The notes under the pieces were generated by a model that saw only the letters and a program-made list of their open reading frames with translations, was not told the DNA's origin and did no database searches. Below, one piece after another: positions 53,320 to 62,502 of a stretch of DNA of 64,000 bases. Positions within the stretch are counted from its first letter, which is position 1, and each line of letters starts with the position of its first letter. Both the position numbers and the translations under genes were made by a program. The DNA comes from Bacteroides acidifaciens (GTDB lineage: Bacteria; Bacteroidota; Bacteroidia; Bacteroidales; Bacteroidaceae): the NCBI RefSeq assembly GCF_024623065.1, contig NZ_JANJZR010000008.1:31387-95386 (forward strand), given 5' to 3'.

Positions 53320-54345
53320 TTATCTCTGTACGCGACCGCTTGCGTCACCACCAGCCAAAGCTTCAACTTCTTCTACAGAAACAAGGTTGAAGTCACCATT
53401 AATAGTGTGTTTCAAAGCAGATGCAGCAACGGCAAATTCAAGAGCTTCGCCCTGGTTAGGTTTAGTCATCAAACCGTGGATGATACCACCGGAGAAAGAA
53501 TCACCACCACCTACGCGGTCGATAATCGGGTCGATATCGTAACGTTTTGAAGTATAGAATTCTTCACCGTTGTAAATCATAGCTTTCCAGCCGTTGTGAG
53601 TAGCAGAGAAAGATTCGCGCAAAGTAGAAACTACATATTTGAATCCGAATTCTTTCATCATCTGTTGGAAAATGCCCTTGTAGCCTTCAGCGTCGGTGTG
53701 ACCAGCCTCAACGTCAGCGTCCGGTTTGAATCCCAGGCAAAGCTCTGCGTCTTCTTCGTTACCGATACATACGTCAACAAACTGCATCAACGGTTTCATG
53801 ATAGACTGTGCTTTTTCTTTTGTCCACAGTTTCTTACGGAAGTTCAAGTCAACAGAAACAGTTACACCGTGACGTTTTGCAGCTTCGCAAGCCAGACGAG
53901 TCAATTCGGCAGCCTTGTCAGAGATAGCCGGAGTGATACCAGACCAGTGGAACCAGTCAGCGCCTTCCATGATAGCGTCAAAGTCGAAGTCAGCAGCATC
54001 GGCTTCAGCAATAGCAGAGTGAGCGCGATCATAGATAACCTTGCTGGGACGCATAGAAGCGCCAGTTTCAAGATAGTAGATACCTACACGGTCGCCACCA
54101 CGAGCAATAAAGTCTGTCTTTACACCATACTTACGCAATGCGTTAACAGCAGACTGTCCGATTTCATGTTTCGGCAATTTAGTTACGAAATAGGCGTCAT
54201 GTCCGTAGTTGGCACAGCTCACGGCAACATTCGCTTCTCCACCACCATATACTACATCAAAAGAATCAGATTGAACAAAACGAGTATTACCCGGAGTTGA
54301 TAATCTAAGCATGATTTCGCCTAATGTAACGACTTTCTTTCCCAT
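53320..54345 (-). CDS. kdgK: 2-keto-3-deoxygluconate kinase
   Basis: PfkB-family sugar kinase that phosphorylates KDG to KDPG. The N-terminal GGGEANVAVSCANYG substrate motif and the C-terminal DRVGGGDSFSGGIIHGL (catalytic Asp and anion hole) are visible. Its 341 residues are typical. It is first in the leftward kdgK-eda unit, divergent from the LacI-type gene, and has an operator overlapping its -7 element. Confidence 0.93.
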   Translation of the reverse strand: MGKKVVTLGEIMLRLSTPGNTRFVQSDSFDVVYGGGEANVAVSCANYGHDAYFVTKLPKHEIGQSAVNALRKYGVKTDFIARGGDRVGIYYLETGASMRPSKVIYDRAHSAIAEADAADFDFDAIMEGADWFHWSGITPAISDKAAELTRLACEAAKRHGVTVSVDLNFRKKLWTKEKAQSIMKPLMQFVDVCIGNEEDAELCLGFKPDADVEAGHTDAEGYKGIFQQMMKEFGFKYVVSTLRESFSATHNGWKAMIYNGEEFYTSKRYDIDPIIDRVGGGDSFSGGIIHGLMTKPNQGEALEFAVAASALKHTINGDFNLVSVEEVEALAGGDASGRVQR

Positions 54346-54477
54346 AATCTTATGTTTTAAATTCTAAGTTGTTAATATTATAAACTTTCAATTTATCATT
54401 TTACACCCATTTCCCAGGTTAACACACTGATAATACGTCTATTAAACCATTAAAAGGCTAACATCACATACATTTCG

Positions 54478-54489
54478 TGTGCGGGCACA
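54478..54489. promoter_or_regulatory. LacI-type operator O1
   Basis: The perfect palindrome TGTGCGGGCACA overlaps the end of the kdgK -7 element and the predicted start site. Binding here should block kdgK-eda transcription. Confidence 0.75.
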
Positions 54490-54517
54490 AAGATACAACA
54501 ATTTTCGTAATTACAAA
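54488..54517 (-). promoter_or_regulatory. kdgK-eda promoter
   Basis: On the minus strand: TTTG (54514-54517), an 18-bp spacer, then TATCTTTG (54488-54495). The spacer is within a larger dyad AACAATTTT / AAAATTGTT (about 54498-54524) that sits between the two divergent promoters. Confidence 0.6.
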
Positions 54518-54525
54518 AATTGTTA

Positions 54526-54533
54526 TATATTTG
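54526..54533 (+). promoter_or_regulatory. Promoter of the LacI regulator-uxaA unit (-7 element)
   Basis: TATATTTG is an exact -7 match, 64 bp before the regulator start. The -33 region has only TTTTC. Confidence 0.55.
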
Positions 54534-54559
54534 TATCGAAAATATTAAGATTATTATTG

Positions 54560-54571
54560 TGTGCGAGCACA
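54560..54571. promoter_or_regulatory. LacI-type operator O2
   Basis: TGTGCGAGCACA has the same half-sites as O1 (TGTGC / GCACA). It lies downstream of the regulator's predicted start site and 26 bp before its ATG. The centres of the two operators are 82 bp apart. Confidence 0.75.
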
Positions 54572-54597
54572 TATACCTATATAAATAAGGTTATCGT

Positions 54598-55662
54598 ATG
54601 AATAAATTGCCCGAAAGGATTAGAATCAAAGACATTGCCCGCCTGGCGGATGTATCGGTGGGAACAGTAGACCGTGTCATTCACGGACGCAGCGGAGTAT
54701 CGGAAGCAAGCAAAAAGCGCGTAGAAGAAATATTGAAGCAGCTTGACTACCAACCTAATATGTACGCCAGCGCCTTGGCATCCAACAAAAAATATACATT
54801 TATATGTCTTTTGCCGGAGCATTTGGAAGGTGAATACTGGACAGCCGTGGAACTGGGCATCCATGAAGCTATCGCTACCTATTCGGACTTCAACACTTCA
54901 GTGAAAATCAACTATTACGACCCATACGATTATCATTCATTTGTTGACGCAAGCGAAGCGATTCTCACTCTTCAGCCGGACGGGGTGATGGTAGCTCCCA
55001 CCGCCCCCCAATATACAAAGGGGTTCACAGATCGGCTGCAAGCATTGAATATACCTTATATATATATAGACTCAAATATCAAGGACGTTCCTCCCCTCGC
55101 CTTCTTCGGTCAGAACTCACGTCAAAGCGGATACTTTGCCGCACGGATGATGATGCTACTGGCACGGGACGAGAAAGAAATCGTCATTTTCCGCAAAATC
55201 CATGAAGGAATTGTAGGTTCTAACCAACAGGAGAACAGAGAAATCGGTTTCAGGCAGTACATGGAAGAGCATCATCCGTCTTGTAATATACTGGAGCTTG
55301 ACTTGCATGCCGAACGCAACGACGAAGACAACGAGATGCTGGATGAATTTTTCCGTGCCCACCCGACGGTGAAGAACGGAATCACATTCAACTCTAAAGC
55401 CTATATAGTTGGCGAATACCTGCAAAGCCGCGGAAAGAAAGATTTCAATCTGATAGGCTATGACCTTCTGGAACGGAATGTCACCTGCCTGAAAGAAGGA
55501 AGTATCTCCTTCCTCATCGCCCAGCAACCGGAACTGCAAGGCGCCAACGGTATAAAAGCTCTTTGCGACCACCTCATCTTCAAAAAAGACGTGACCTGCA
55601 TCAACTATATGCCTATCGACTTGTTAACGGTAGAAACAATAGACTATTACCATAGCAAATAA
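54598..55662 (+). CDS. LacI-family regulator of hexuronate catabolism
   Basis: The N-terminal LacI HTH is complete (RIKDIARLADVSVGTVDRVI, then SEASKKRVEEILKQLDYQPN), followed by a periplasmic-binding-protein-like sensor domain of about 280 residues. At 354 residues it is full-length. It lies between kdgK-eda (divergent) and uxaA (same strand, 30 bp gap), with two palindromic operators next to its start. It probably represses all four genes and itself until a hexuronate intermediate such as KDG binds; the ligand is inferred from context. Confidence 0.9.
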   Translation: MNKLPERIRIKDIARLADVSVGTVDRVIHGRSGVSEASKKRVEEILKQLDYQPNMYASALASNKKYTFICLLPEHLEGEYWTAVELGIHEAIATYSDFNTSVKINYYDPYDYHSFVDASEAILTLQPDGVMVAPTAPQYTKGFTDRLQALNIPYIYIDSNIKDVPPLAFFGQNSRQSGYFAARMMMLLARDEKEIVIFRKIHEGIVGSNQQENREIGFRQYMEEHHPSCNILELDLHAERNDEDNEMLDEFFRAHPTVKNGITFNSKAYIVGEYLQSRGKKDFNLIGYDLLERNVTCLKEGSISFLIAQQPELQGANGIKALCDHLIFKKDVTCINYMPIDLLTVETIDYYHSK

Positions 55663-55692
55663 CAACAAAGTACAACTTTACAAGTACATTAC

Positions 55693-57183
55693 ATGGAAAC
55701 AAAGTATTTAAGAATTAATCCTGCCGACAACGTAGCCGTTGCCATTGTTAACCTCCCGGCAGGAGAGCATCTTTCTGTAGATGGCATTGAGATTACATTG
55801 AACGAAGACATTCCTGCCGGACACAAATTCGCATTGAAGAATTTTGCTGAAGGCGAAAATGTAATCAAGTACGGTTATCCTATCGGACATGCACGAATGG
55901 CAAAGAAACAAGGTGACTGGATGAACGAAACGAACATCAAAACCAACCTCGCCGGATTACTGGAATATACCTACAACCCTATTCAGGTTTCTTTGGATAT
56001 TGCCCGCAAAGACCTTACTTTCAAAGGTTACCGTCGCAAAAACGGTGATGTAGGCGTAAGAAACGAAATATGGATTATCCCGACCGTAGGTTGCGTGAAC
56101 GGTATCATCGGTCAATTGGCTGAGGGACTGCGTCGCGAGACTGAAGGCAAAGGTGTGGATGCCATCGTCGCTTTCCCGCACAACTACGGCTGCTCACAAC
56201 TTGGTGACGACCATGAAAATACGAAGAAGATTCTTCGCGACATGGTGCTCCATCCCAATGCAGGCGCCGTATTGGTAGTAGGCTTGGGATGCGAAAACAA
56301 CCAGCCGGACGTATTCCGTGAATTCCTGGGCGAGTTTGATGAAGATCGTGTGAAGTTCATGGTTACTCAAAAGGTAGGTGACGAATACGAGGAAGGAATG
56401 GAAATCCTGCGCGATTTGTATGCAAAGGCTTCTAAAGATGAACGTACCGATGTTCCTTTGTCCGAGCTTCGTGTGGGATTGAAATGCGGAGGTTCCGATG
56501 GCTTCTCCGGCATTACGGCAAACCCGCTACTGGGCATGTTCTCCGATTTCCTGATTGCACAGGGAGGCACAAGCGTATTGACCGAAGTACCGGAAATGTT
56601 CGGTGCAGAGACTATCTTGATGAACCGTTGCGAAAACAAAGATTTGTTCGAGCAGACCGTCCATCTGATTAATGATTTCAAAGAATACTTCCTGTCACAC
56701 GGAGAGCCTGTAGGCGAAAACCCTTCTCCGGGAAACAAAGCCGGCGGTATCTCTACATTGGAAGAAAAAGCACTGGGATGTACCCAAAAGTGCGGAAAGA
56801 GTTATGTATCCGGCGTGATGCCTTACGGCGAACGTTTACAGAAAAAAGGTCTTAATCTGCTTTCTGCCCCAGGCAATGACTTGGTTGCAGCCACCACCCT
56901 TGCAGCAAGCGGATGTCACATGATTCTTTTCACCACCGGACGCGGTACTCCTTTTGGTACTTTTGTTCCAACCATGAAGATTTCCACCAATTCGACGCTG
57001 GCTAAAAACAAACCGGGATGGATTGACTTTAACGCTGGTGTGATTATAGAAAACGAACCGATGGAAAAGACTTGCGAACGCTTCATTGATTATATCCTCA
57101 AAGTGGCAAGCGGTGAATTCGTAAACAATGAAAAGAAAGGTTATCGCGAAATCGCTATCTTTAAAACAGGCGTAACCTTATAA
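55693..57183 (+). CDS. uxaA: Altronate dehydratase
   Basis: Dehydrates D-altronate to 2-keto-3-deoxygluconate in galacturonate breakdown. The N-terminal SAF-type domain (about residues 1-90, with IGHARMA) is followed by the catalytic UxaA domain (GYRRKNGDVGVRNEIWIIPTV). It contains conserved cysteine-containing stretches, including GLKCGGSDGFSGITANP and GCTQKCGKSY. Its 496 residues match UxaA. The product is used by KdgK and Eda encoded divergently. The upstream oxidoreductase and isomerase steps are not in the window. Confidence 0.93.
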   Translation: METKYLRINPADNVAVAIVNLPAGEHLSVDGIEITLNEDIPAGHKFALKNFAEGENVIKYGYPIGHARMAKKQGDWMNETNIKTNLAGLLEYTYNPIQVSLDIARKDLTFKGYRRKNGDVGVRNEIWIIPTVGCVNGIIGQLAEGLRRETEGKGVDAIVAFPHNYGCSQLGDDHENTKKILRDMVLHPNAGAVLVVGLGCENNQPDVFREFLGEFDEDRVKFMVTQKVGDEYEEGMEILRDLYAKASKDERTDVPLSELRVGLKCGGSDGFSGITANPLLGMFSDFLIAQGGTSVLTEVPEMFGAETILMNRCENKDLFEQTVHLINDFKEYFLSHGEPVGENPSPGNKAGGISTLEEKALGCTQKCGKSYVSGVMPYGERLQKKGLNLLSAPGNDLVAATTLAASGCHMILFTTGRGTPFGTFVPTMKISTNSTLAKNKPGWIDFNAGVIIENEPMEKTCERFIDYILKVASGEFVNNEKKGYREIAIFKTGVTL

Positions 57184-57282
57184 GGAACTCTTTATCTGAT
57201 AAAACAAATATATCGAAGATAAAAAGAAACATTGTTAGAACTATAGAGTTGCTATCCTCCACTCAATGATAAGTTGAACAAA

Positions 57283-57317
57283 AAAGCGTAGCTTTATCCT
57301 ATCTAAAGCTACGCTTT
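57283..57317. terminator. Bidirectional terminator between uxaA and the RND gene
   Basis: AAAGCGTAGCTTTA (57283-57296) pairs perfectly with TAAAGCTACGCTTT (57304-57317) around a 7-nt loop, between convergent genes. A-rich sequence lies on the left (57277-57285), giving a T-run for leftward transcripts. Confidence 0.75.
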
Positions 57318-57324
57318 AGCATCC

Positions 57325-60300
57325 TTAAAGCATAGCTTTAGATGCCACAAAGCTCTTCTTTTTCAACGTCAGCACCGGTAAGAAAATAAATACCCCGATT
57401 ACGGACATTATCAATCCCCCGATAGTGCCTGCCGCCAACGGGAACCAAAAACCTTCTTTCTCCGCTCCCGCCATGAAAGGGATAAAGCCCAGGATAGTGG
57501 AAGCAACCGTCAGGAAGATAGGTATTACTTTCGTGTTCCAGGCTTTCACATACGAAAGCCGCGGAAAACGCTTGCGAACGGAATTATATTCATTCAGGAT
57601 ATAGATACTCGCATTTACCGTAATACCGCAGAGCAGGACAAAAGAAGCAAAACCTCCCTGGTCGAAGTTCAGCCTGAACCAGTAGAACGTCAGGAAAACG
57701 CCGATATAGGATACCGGAATCACAAAGATAATCGCCAACGGCTGTTTCAGAGAATTGAACAGGATACTTGTGATAAAGAAGATGATGGCAATCACTATCA
57801 GGAGCAGACGATACTGCCTGTTGTCCTTTCCACCCCACGACCAGTTGTAACCCTCTGCCTGGGCAGTATATCCCATCGGAAGAAGTTCGTTGAACTCTTC
57901 CAGGTCTTTCTTCAGCAGTTTGTTTCCCTGTTCCGAAGAGCCGATATACTCATATTGCAGGCATAGCCGGTACTGCTGGTTCTCCTTCGCCACTTCCTGC
58001 GGCATCTGTCCCTTTTCCACGGTTGCCAGTTCCGAAAGCTTATACTCTTTGCCGCCCGCCTCGAAAGGGTAATGCTGCATTGCCCATACATCCCTCTCTT
58101 CCGACTGCCGCGAAGACAGCTTTATCTTTTCCGTGCCCTCTTCCGTCACCACCGAACCGATTTCCATATTCCGCCCATATACCGGACGGATGGCGGAAAA
58201 CAGTCTCCCGGCTCCAATCCCTTCCTCTGCCATCCGCCGTTTGTCCAGATTGAAATAGAATTCCGTGTAATCATCCTTCCACCAGGAGAAATCGGAACCG
58301 ATGGTCACTTCCCGGATACGGCGGTGGGACAAAAGCTTTTCTTTCAACTTTTCCGCCTGTGCATACAACTCGTCATAATTGTACCCGTACATTTTCACCC
58401 GAAAAGAGCCCGCATTCTCACGCACGTTGTTACTGAATCCCTGGTCCTGCAATCCGTAGATGCTCCAGTCGCCGCCGCCCAGTTGGAGCGCCTTGCCGAT
58501 CATATTAGCCTTCAGCGTATAGGGAAAACCACTTTTCTGGTGTTCTTTCGTGAAATAAATATGGATGGATGCCCTGCGGGCACTCTCTACAGAGGTCTGA
58601 AACTGCCTGATTTCCTTAAAGCCGCTCAGATAGGTTTCCATCTTCTTAACCAGTGCATTCATCTGTTCCAGTGTACTGCCATTCGGCAGATTGGCATTGG
58701 CGTGGAGCACCACCTCTTCATTGCGGGTAAAGTAACTCCCTTCGTATACCTTCTGCACAAACAGTCTTAACGTTCCTCCCAACGCCTTGTCAACCACCGG
58801 TTTCACCTTTTCCTTATAAGTGGAAGTACCCAGCGTCTTATTATAAGCTTCCGCCCACTTGCCGTCCCCTTCCATCTTTTCCGGAAGCAGAAATACCGGC
58901 AATCCGAAAGCCAGCAATAACAGTATGCAGACCGCCACCCGCCAACGGCAGAGAACCCGTATCAGCCACCTATAAAAGCGGCTGAAGTAAACCGGAACAC
59001 GCCGCATCTTCGAACGTATCCACATAAAGGGACGCACGCAGCCCATCCGCTGTCCCGATTTCAGCTTCAGCTTCAACTTTGGTTTTGAAGGAGAAATTCT
59101 TTTCCGCTGTTCCAGTCCGATTTTATCAATCAGGGAAGGGACAAAAAACAGGGCGACCAACAAAGAAACTCCCAGATTGATAATCACCACAGCGGCAAAG
59201 TCCTGCAAATTGAGCCGTATCTTCTCATCCAGGAAGAAAATAATAACCAGTGCCCCTATCGTTGTCAGCGTAGCTGCCAGTACGGACATGAACACCTTCC
59301 GGTTCCCGCGCCTCAGATAGTGGTCGCTCATCACAATGGTATTGTCAATCACAAGATTCAAAGAGACGGTGATGCCTGCCAAAGAGTATAATTGCATCTC
59401 CAATCCGAACGCATAATAAAAAATAACGGCTATCGCCATATTGACGGACAGGCTGACTACAATCAGAAACAGATATTCAGGACTGAAAGTAATCAGCAAT
59501 ACAAACAGAAGCAGAATGGCTACCGTCACTCCCGTACGCAGATAAATCCTGTTCAGTTCTTCCCGGATAAACTCTGTCGCGTCATAACCGGTGTGAATCT
59601 CATATCCTGCCGGAAGCTGCGGCCGGATGCCGTCCATATACGCTTTCACTTCCTTGCTCAACGCCAACTGGTTAGCCGTTTCCTCCGCCACGACAGACAG
59701 GTAAATCGAGTTCAGCCCGTTAATCCGGTAATAGCTCTGAGGCTGCTCTTCCACACGGGACACCTTCACCAGCTCATTCAGGCCGGTCATTCTCCCGTCT
59801 TTCATCTTTACCTGTATGCGTCCCGCATCAAAATCCCGGCTTTCCGGTTCGAAGTCTTTGTTTTCAGATTCGGGGACCAGCGCCAGACGTATCCACTGCC
59901 TGTCCGAAGCGCCCTGTTCCACATCATAAGTACCCATGAACTCTTTCTGATAATGCAACCGGACCGCCTCACGGATATCATCCGTGCTTATCCCGAGCGT
60001 GCGCAACTGTTCGGAATCATACTCCAACCGCCACTCCATCGGGGTAGCACCGCTAAGGTTAATCTTATAAATCCCCGAAAGCTGTGCCAGGCGTGTTTTT
60101 ATATGTTCTTCCGCGTACCGCTGAATCAATACAGGCGTAGCGGGCGCATTGATGGTAAACGTCATGAAAGGAGACTGGCTGCCCTGTCCCGGGCTCTGCA
60201 TCTGAATATACGGGTAGCTCACCCCGTCCGGCAGTTCCGGCCACGTCTGGCGGATAATGGTGGAAGCTTCAAAGCGGGCGACTGCCGCATCCACATGCTT

Positions 60301-60612
60301 GTCCAAATTCACGCTGATACTTCCCCAACCGTTTCCCGAAGTGGAGTAAATTCCCCGAATCCCTTTCACGCGGGCAAGCATCGCCTCCAGTTTGCTGGTA
60401 GCCGTCATCTCCACCACACGAGCCGAGGTGCCCGGCATGCTGAAACGTACCGTGAAGCCGGGCAGCGTCCGTGACGGGTTCAGTTTGACAGGCAACAGCG
60501 GAACAAGCGCCAGACCGACCAGCGCCACACAGACAAAAGCCACAATCAGCGTAAAGGCGGAAGCCTTCGGGGATTTGTTTATTTCAGATTCCATAGTTTG
60601 CATTATCATCAT
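57325..60612 (-). CDS. RND-type efflux permease (full length)
   Basis: Inner-membrane resistance-nodulation-division pump driven by protons. It has 1095 residues with the standard double layout: TM1 near residue 25, porter domain, TM2-6 (TGVTVAILLLFVLLITFS onward), a second TM7 near residue 550, porter domain, and TM8-12. The TM4 motif GITVSLNLVIDNTIVMSD keeps the proton-relay Asp, with Asn next to it. The start is uncertain among ATGs at 60612, 60603 and 60594 (MESEINKSP). It is downstream of tolC and a second RND gene, so it may work with that pump as a pair. The membrane fusion protein is presumably beyond the right edge. Confidence 0.92.
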   Translation of the reverse strand: MMIMQTMESEINKSPKASAFTLIVAFVCVALVGLALVPLLPVKLNPSRTLPGFTVRFSMPGTSARVVEMTATSKLEAMLARVKGIRGIYSTSGNGWGSISVNLDKHVDAAVARFEASTIIRQTWPELPDGVSYPYIQMQSPGQGSQSPFMTFTINAPATPVLIQRYAEEHIKTRLAQLSGIYKINLSGATPMEWRLEYDSEQLRTLGISTDDIREAVRLHYQKEFMGTYDVEQGASDRQWIRLALVPESENKDFEPESRDFDAGRIQVKMKDGRMTGLNELVKVSRVEEQPQSYYRINGLNSIYLSVVAEETANQLALSKEVKAYMDGIRPQLPAGYEIHTGYDATEFIREELNRIYLRTGVTVAILLLFVLLITFSPEYLFLIVVSLSVNMAIAVIFYYAFGLEMQLYSLAGITVSLNLVIDNTIVMSDHYLRRGNRKVFMSVLAATLTTIGALVIIFFLDEKIRLNLQDFAAVVIINLGVSLLVALFFVPSLIDKIGLEQRKRISPSKPKLKLKLKSGQRMGCVRPFMWIRSKMRRVPVYFSRFYRWLIRVLCRWRVAVCILLLLAFGLPVFLLPEKMEGDGKWAEAYNKTLGTSTYKEKVKPVVDKALGGTLRLFVQKVYEGSYFTRNEEVVLHANANLPNGSTLEQMNALVKKMETYLSGFKEIRQFQTSVESARRASIHIYFTKEHQKSGFPYTLKANMIGKALQLGGGDWSIYGLQDQGFSNNVRENAGSFRVKMYGYNYDELYAQAEKLKEKLLSHRRIREVTIGSDFSWWKDDYTEFYFNLDKRRMAEEGIGAGRLFSAIRPVYGRNMEIGSVVTEEGTEKIKLSSRQSEERDVWAMQHYPFEAGGKEYKLSELATVEKGQMPQEVAKENQQYRLCLQYEYIGSSEQGNKLLKKDLEEFNELLPMGYTAQAEGYNWSWGGKDNRQYRLLLIVIAIIFFITSILFNSLKQPLAIIFVIPVSYIGVFLTFYWFRLNFDQGGFASFVLLCGITVNASIYILNEYNSVRKRFPRLSYVKAWNTKVIPIFLTVASTILGFIPFMAGAEKEGFWFPLAAGTIGGLIMSVIGVFIFLPVLTLKKKSFVASKAML

Positions 60613-60621
60613 TCATTATAT

Positions 60622-60768
60622 TTCACCACAGAGGACACGGAGGGCACAGAGGTTTAATCTTTTTTATTCACTATAGAGCAACACAGAGCCTCACACATTT
60701 ATCGCCCTGTTTTACTTGCGGAAAGAGAACGGGAAGACCTCTGTGTCCTCCGTGTCCTCCGTGGTGAA
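60622..60768. repeat. Long inverted repeat between tolC and the RND gene
   Basis: The arms at 60622-60652 and 60738-60768 (31 bp each) match 29/31 as reverse complements; the 5' arm begins TTCACCACAGAGGACACGG. Each arm is internally iterated (GAGGACACGGAGGGCACAGAG). The loop is 85 bp and AT-rich. It starts one base after the tolC stop codon on the minus strand. It resembles a dispersed intergenic palindrome family and may act as a transcript-processing or polarity signal inside the operon. Confidence 0.75.
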
Positions 60769-60769
60769 C

Positions 60770-62293
60770 TCATTTAACCAGCTTCCCCCCATTGAAATCG
60801 AACCTGTCCGAAAGGGAAAGCTTCGCGGCGAAGTCGAACAGGGTAAGCCGGCGTATCTTGTAATAATTCAGCCAGTAGCTCTGCAAGGCGGAAATATAAT
60901 TCCGCTGTGCCTGCTGCTGGCGGTTGAGTGAAAGTGTCAGGCTGTTAATGTCCGCCTTGCCGATGATAAAACGCTGTTTCGTCTCATGATAAGCAAGTAC
61001 GGACAAATCCAGCGCCTCTTCCGCGCTTGCTATCAGCTGCTGCTGGATATTGAAATCGCTCACTGTCATAATCACTTCCTCTTCGATGCTTATTTCATCC
61101 TGGCGTGCCGAAATCTTCACCACGTTCAGGTTATTGCGCGCCATATTATACCTGCCTTTGCGGACACCCCAATCCAGTAACGGGATAGAAACGCTAACTG
61201 CCACCAAATCCTGCTGCATCGGTTTATGATACACATCCCCGAAATTATCCGCCACCTGGTTGAAACCGACGCTCGCGTTCACGCTCGCGTTGAAACGGGA
61301 CTCTTTCTTTGTCTTGTCCACATTCCGCTGCGCTTCCAGCACGTTCTGCTTCAATTCCAGCAATTGGGGGTTGTTGCTTCTCCCCCAGTTCAAAGCCTCG
61401 TCCACCGGAATCTCTATCATGCCCGGACGGGAAGGGAGTTGCAGTTCGATTTGCGTATTCTTGTCCAGATTGAGGAAAGACGCCAGGGAGAACATCGCCC
61501 GTTTCAGGTCGCTCGCCTTGTTCCGAAGGGTGTTCTGCGCGTTGACACGGTCCAGTTTCAATGTCAGCAGGTCGGCTTGTGAGATGGCGGCTATCCGGTG
61601 GCGTTGCTGCCCGATGCGGTAGAGCGTGTCCGTAGACGCCAGGTTGTCCTTGGCGAGGTTGTATTCGGCCTGCGCCATGGCGAGGGAAAAGAAATAGTTC
61701 GTGGCCGTTTCCGAGACTTTCTCCACGTTATAAAGGAACTCCTTCTTCACGCGCTCGTATTTCAACGGTTCGATTCGGCGCTCCCACTTGAAAGGATTGT
61801 ATCCTACCAGGCTCTGCGAGTATCCCAGCCTTATCGGGACACTGGTGAGTTGTGTCGCGCTGTTCGCCCCGAAGCTGCGCATATAGGCAAGGTTCGATTC
61901 CAGGTAGAAGGTACCACCGGTCAGGTCGAGGTTCTGACGCACGCTCAGTCCGCCATAAGCATAGAACGACTGTTGCGTGCGGTACACGTCGAGGTTGGAC
62001 CCCGAATCGTAACGCTTCGTTATATCACGGTTATATTGTGCCGGGGTCAGGTCCAGCGTCAGGCTGGGAAGGCGGTTTGCCTTGTATGTCCGGTATTCCC
62101 AATAGCCGGAGAGGTACATGTTCTGCGTGCGGAACGACTCCAGGGAGCTGTCGTTGGCAAGAGCGATCGTACGCTCCAGGTCAAGCACAAGGCGTTGCTG
62201 CGCATGCAGCCCTTGCAAGCCGGTGCAGGAGAAAAACAACCCGGCAAGCAGGCTGTTATGAATGAGACGGGATGGATGGGTCATGGTTATCAC
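60770..62293 (-). CDS. TolC-family outer-membrane efflux channel
   Basis: A 507-residue outer-membrane factor for the RND pumps. A signal peptide (LAGLFFSCTGLQGLHAQ) is followed by two repeats of coiled-coil hairpin and barrel strands, typical of TolC/OprM proteins. ANDSSLESFRTQNMYL near residue 50 and RFNASVNASVGFNQ mark the two halves. The SC in the signal region could be a lipobox, as in many OprM-type lipoproteins. It sits between two RND genes on the same strand. The start at 62293 has an alternative at 62284. Confidence 0.9.
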   Translation of the reverse strand: MITMTHPSRLIHNSLLAGLFFSCTGLQGLHAQQRLVLDLERTIALANDSSLESFRTQNMYLSGYWEYRTYKANRLPSLTLDLTPAQYNRDITKRYDSGSNLDVYRTQQSFYAYGGLSVRQNLDLTGGTFYLESNLAYMRSFGANSATQLTSVPIRLGYSQSLVGYNPFKWERRIEPLKYERVKKEFLYNVEKVSETATNYFFSLAMAQAEYNLAKDNLASTDTLYRIGQQRHRIAAISQADLLTLKLDRVNAQNTLRNKASDLKRAMFSLASFLNLDKNTQIELQLPSRPGMIEIPVDEALNWGRSNNPQLLELKQNVLEAQRNVDKTKKESRFNASVNASVGFNQVADNFGDVYHKPMQQDLVAVSVSIPLLDWGVRKGRYNMARNNLNVVKISARQDEISIEEEVIMTVSDFNIQQQLIASAEEALDLSVLAYHETKQRFIIGKADINSLTLSLNRQQQAQRNYISALQSYWLNYYKIRRLTLFDFAAKLSLSDRFDFNGGKLVK

Positions 62294-62335
62294 TTTTTTA
62301 TATAAGAGTTGTCAATGTTACAAACAAGAGGCATG

Positions 62336-62502
62336 GTTGTGCCAGGTAATGAATACGATAGTGCCAAACTATGGGAACTGTTGTGCCAAGCTATATGAAA
62401 CAACCGTGCCAGACTATGGAAACTGTTGTGCCAGGCTATACGAAACAACCGTGCCAAGCTATGGAAACTGTTGTGCCAGGCTATACGGACCGGAGTGTCA
62501 GG
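62336..62502. repeat. Array of eight 22/23-bp GTGCCA repeats
   Basis: Eight near-identical units with GTGCCARG ends are spaced alternately 22 and 23 bp. Odd-type units read CTATGGAAACTGTTGTGCCAGG and even-type units CTATACGAAACAACCGTGCCA, so the true period is 45 bp. The last unit overlaps the stop codon of the upstream RND gene. The array fills the spacer between that RND gene and tolC. There are no unique spacers, so it is not a CRISPR. Confidence 0.85.

Noticed and set aside
59392..60474. 360-codon plus-strand frame
   Set aside because: It is antisense to the RND permease; Arg/His-rich composition and no recognisable motif.
62336..62502. CRISPR-like array
   Set aside because: Units are contiguous with no unique spacers, and no cas genes are present.
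62336..62502. Sigma-54 promoters (TGGCAC words on the minus strand)
   Set aside because: No matching -12 element (TTGCA/T) at the required spacing in any unit.
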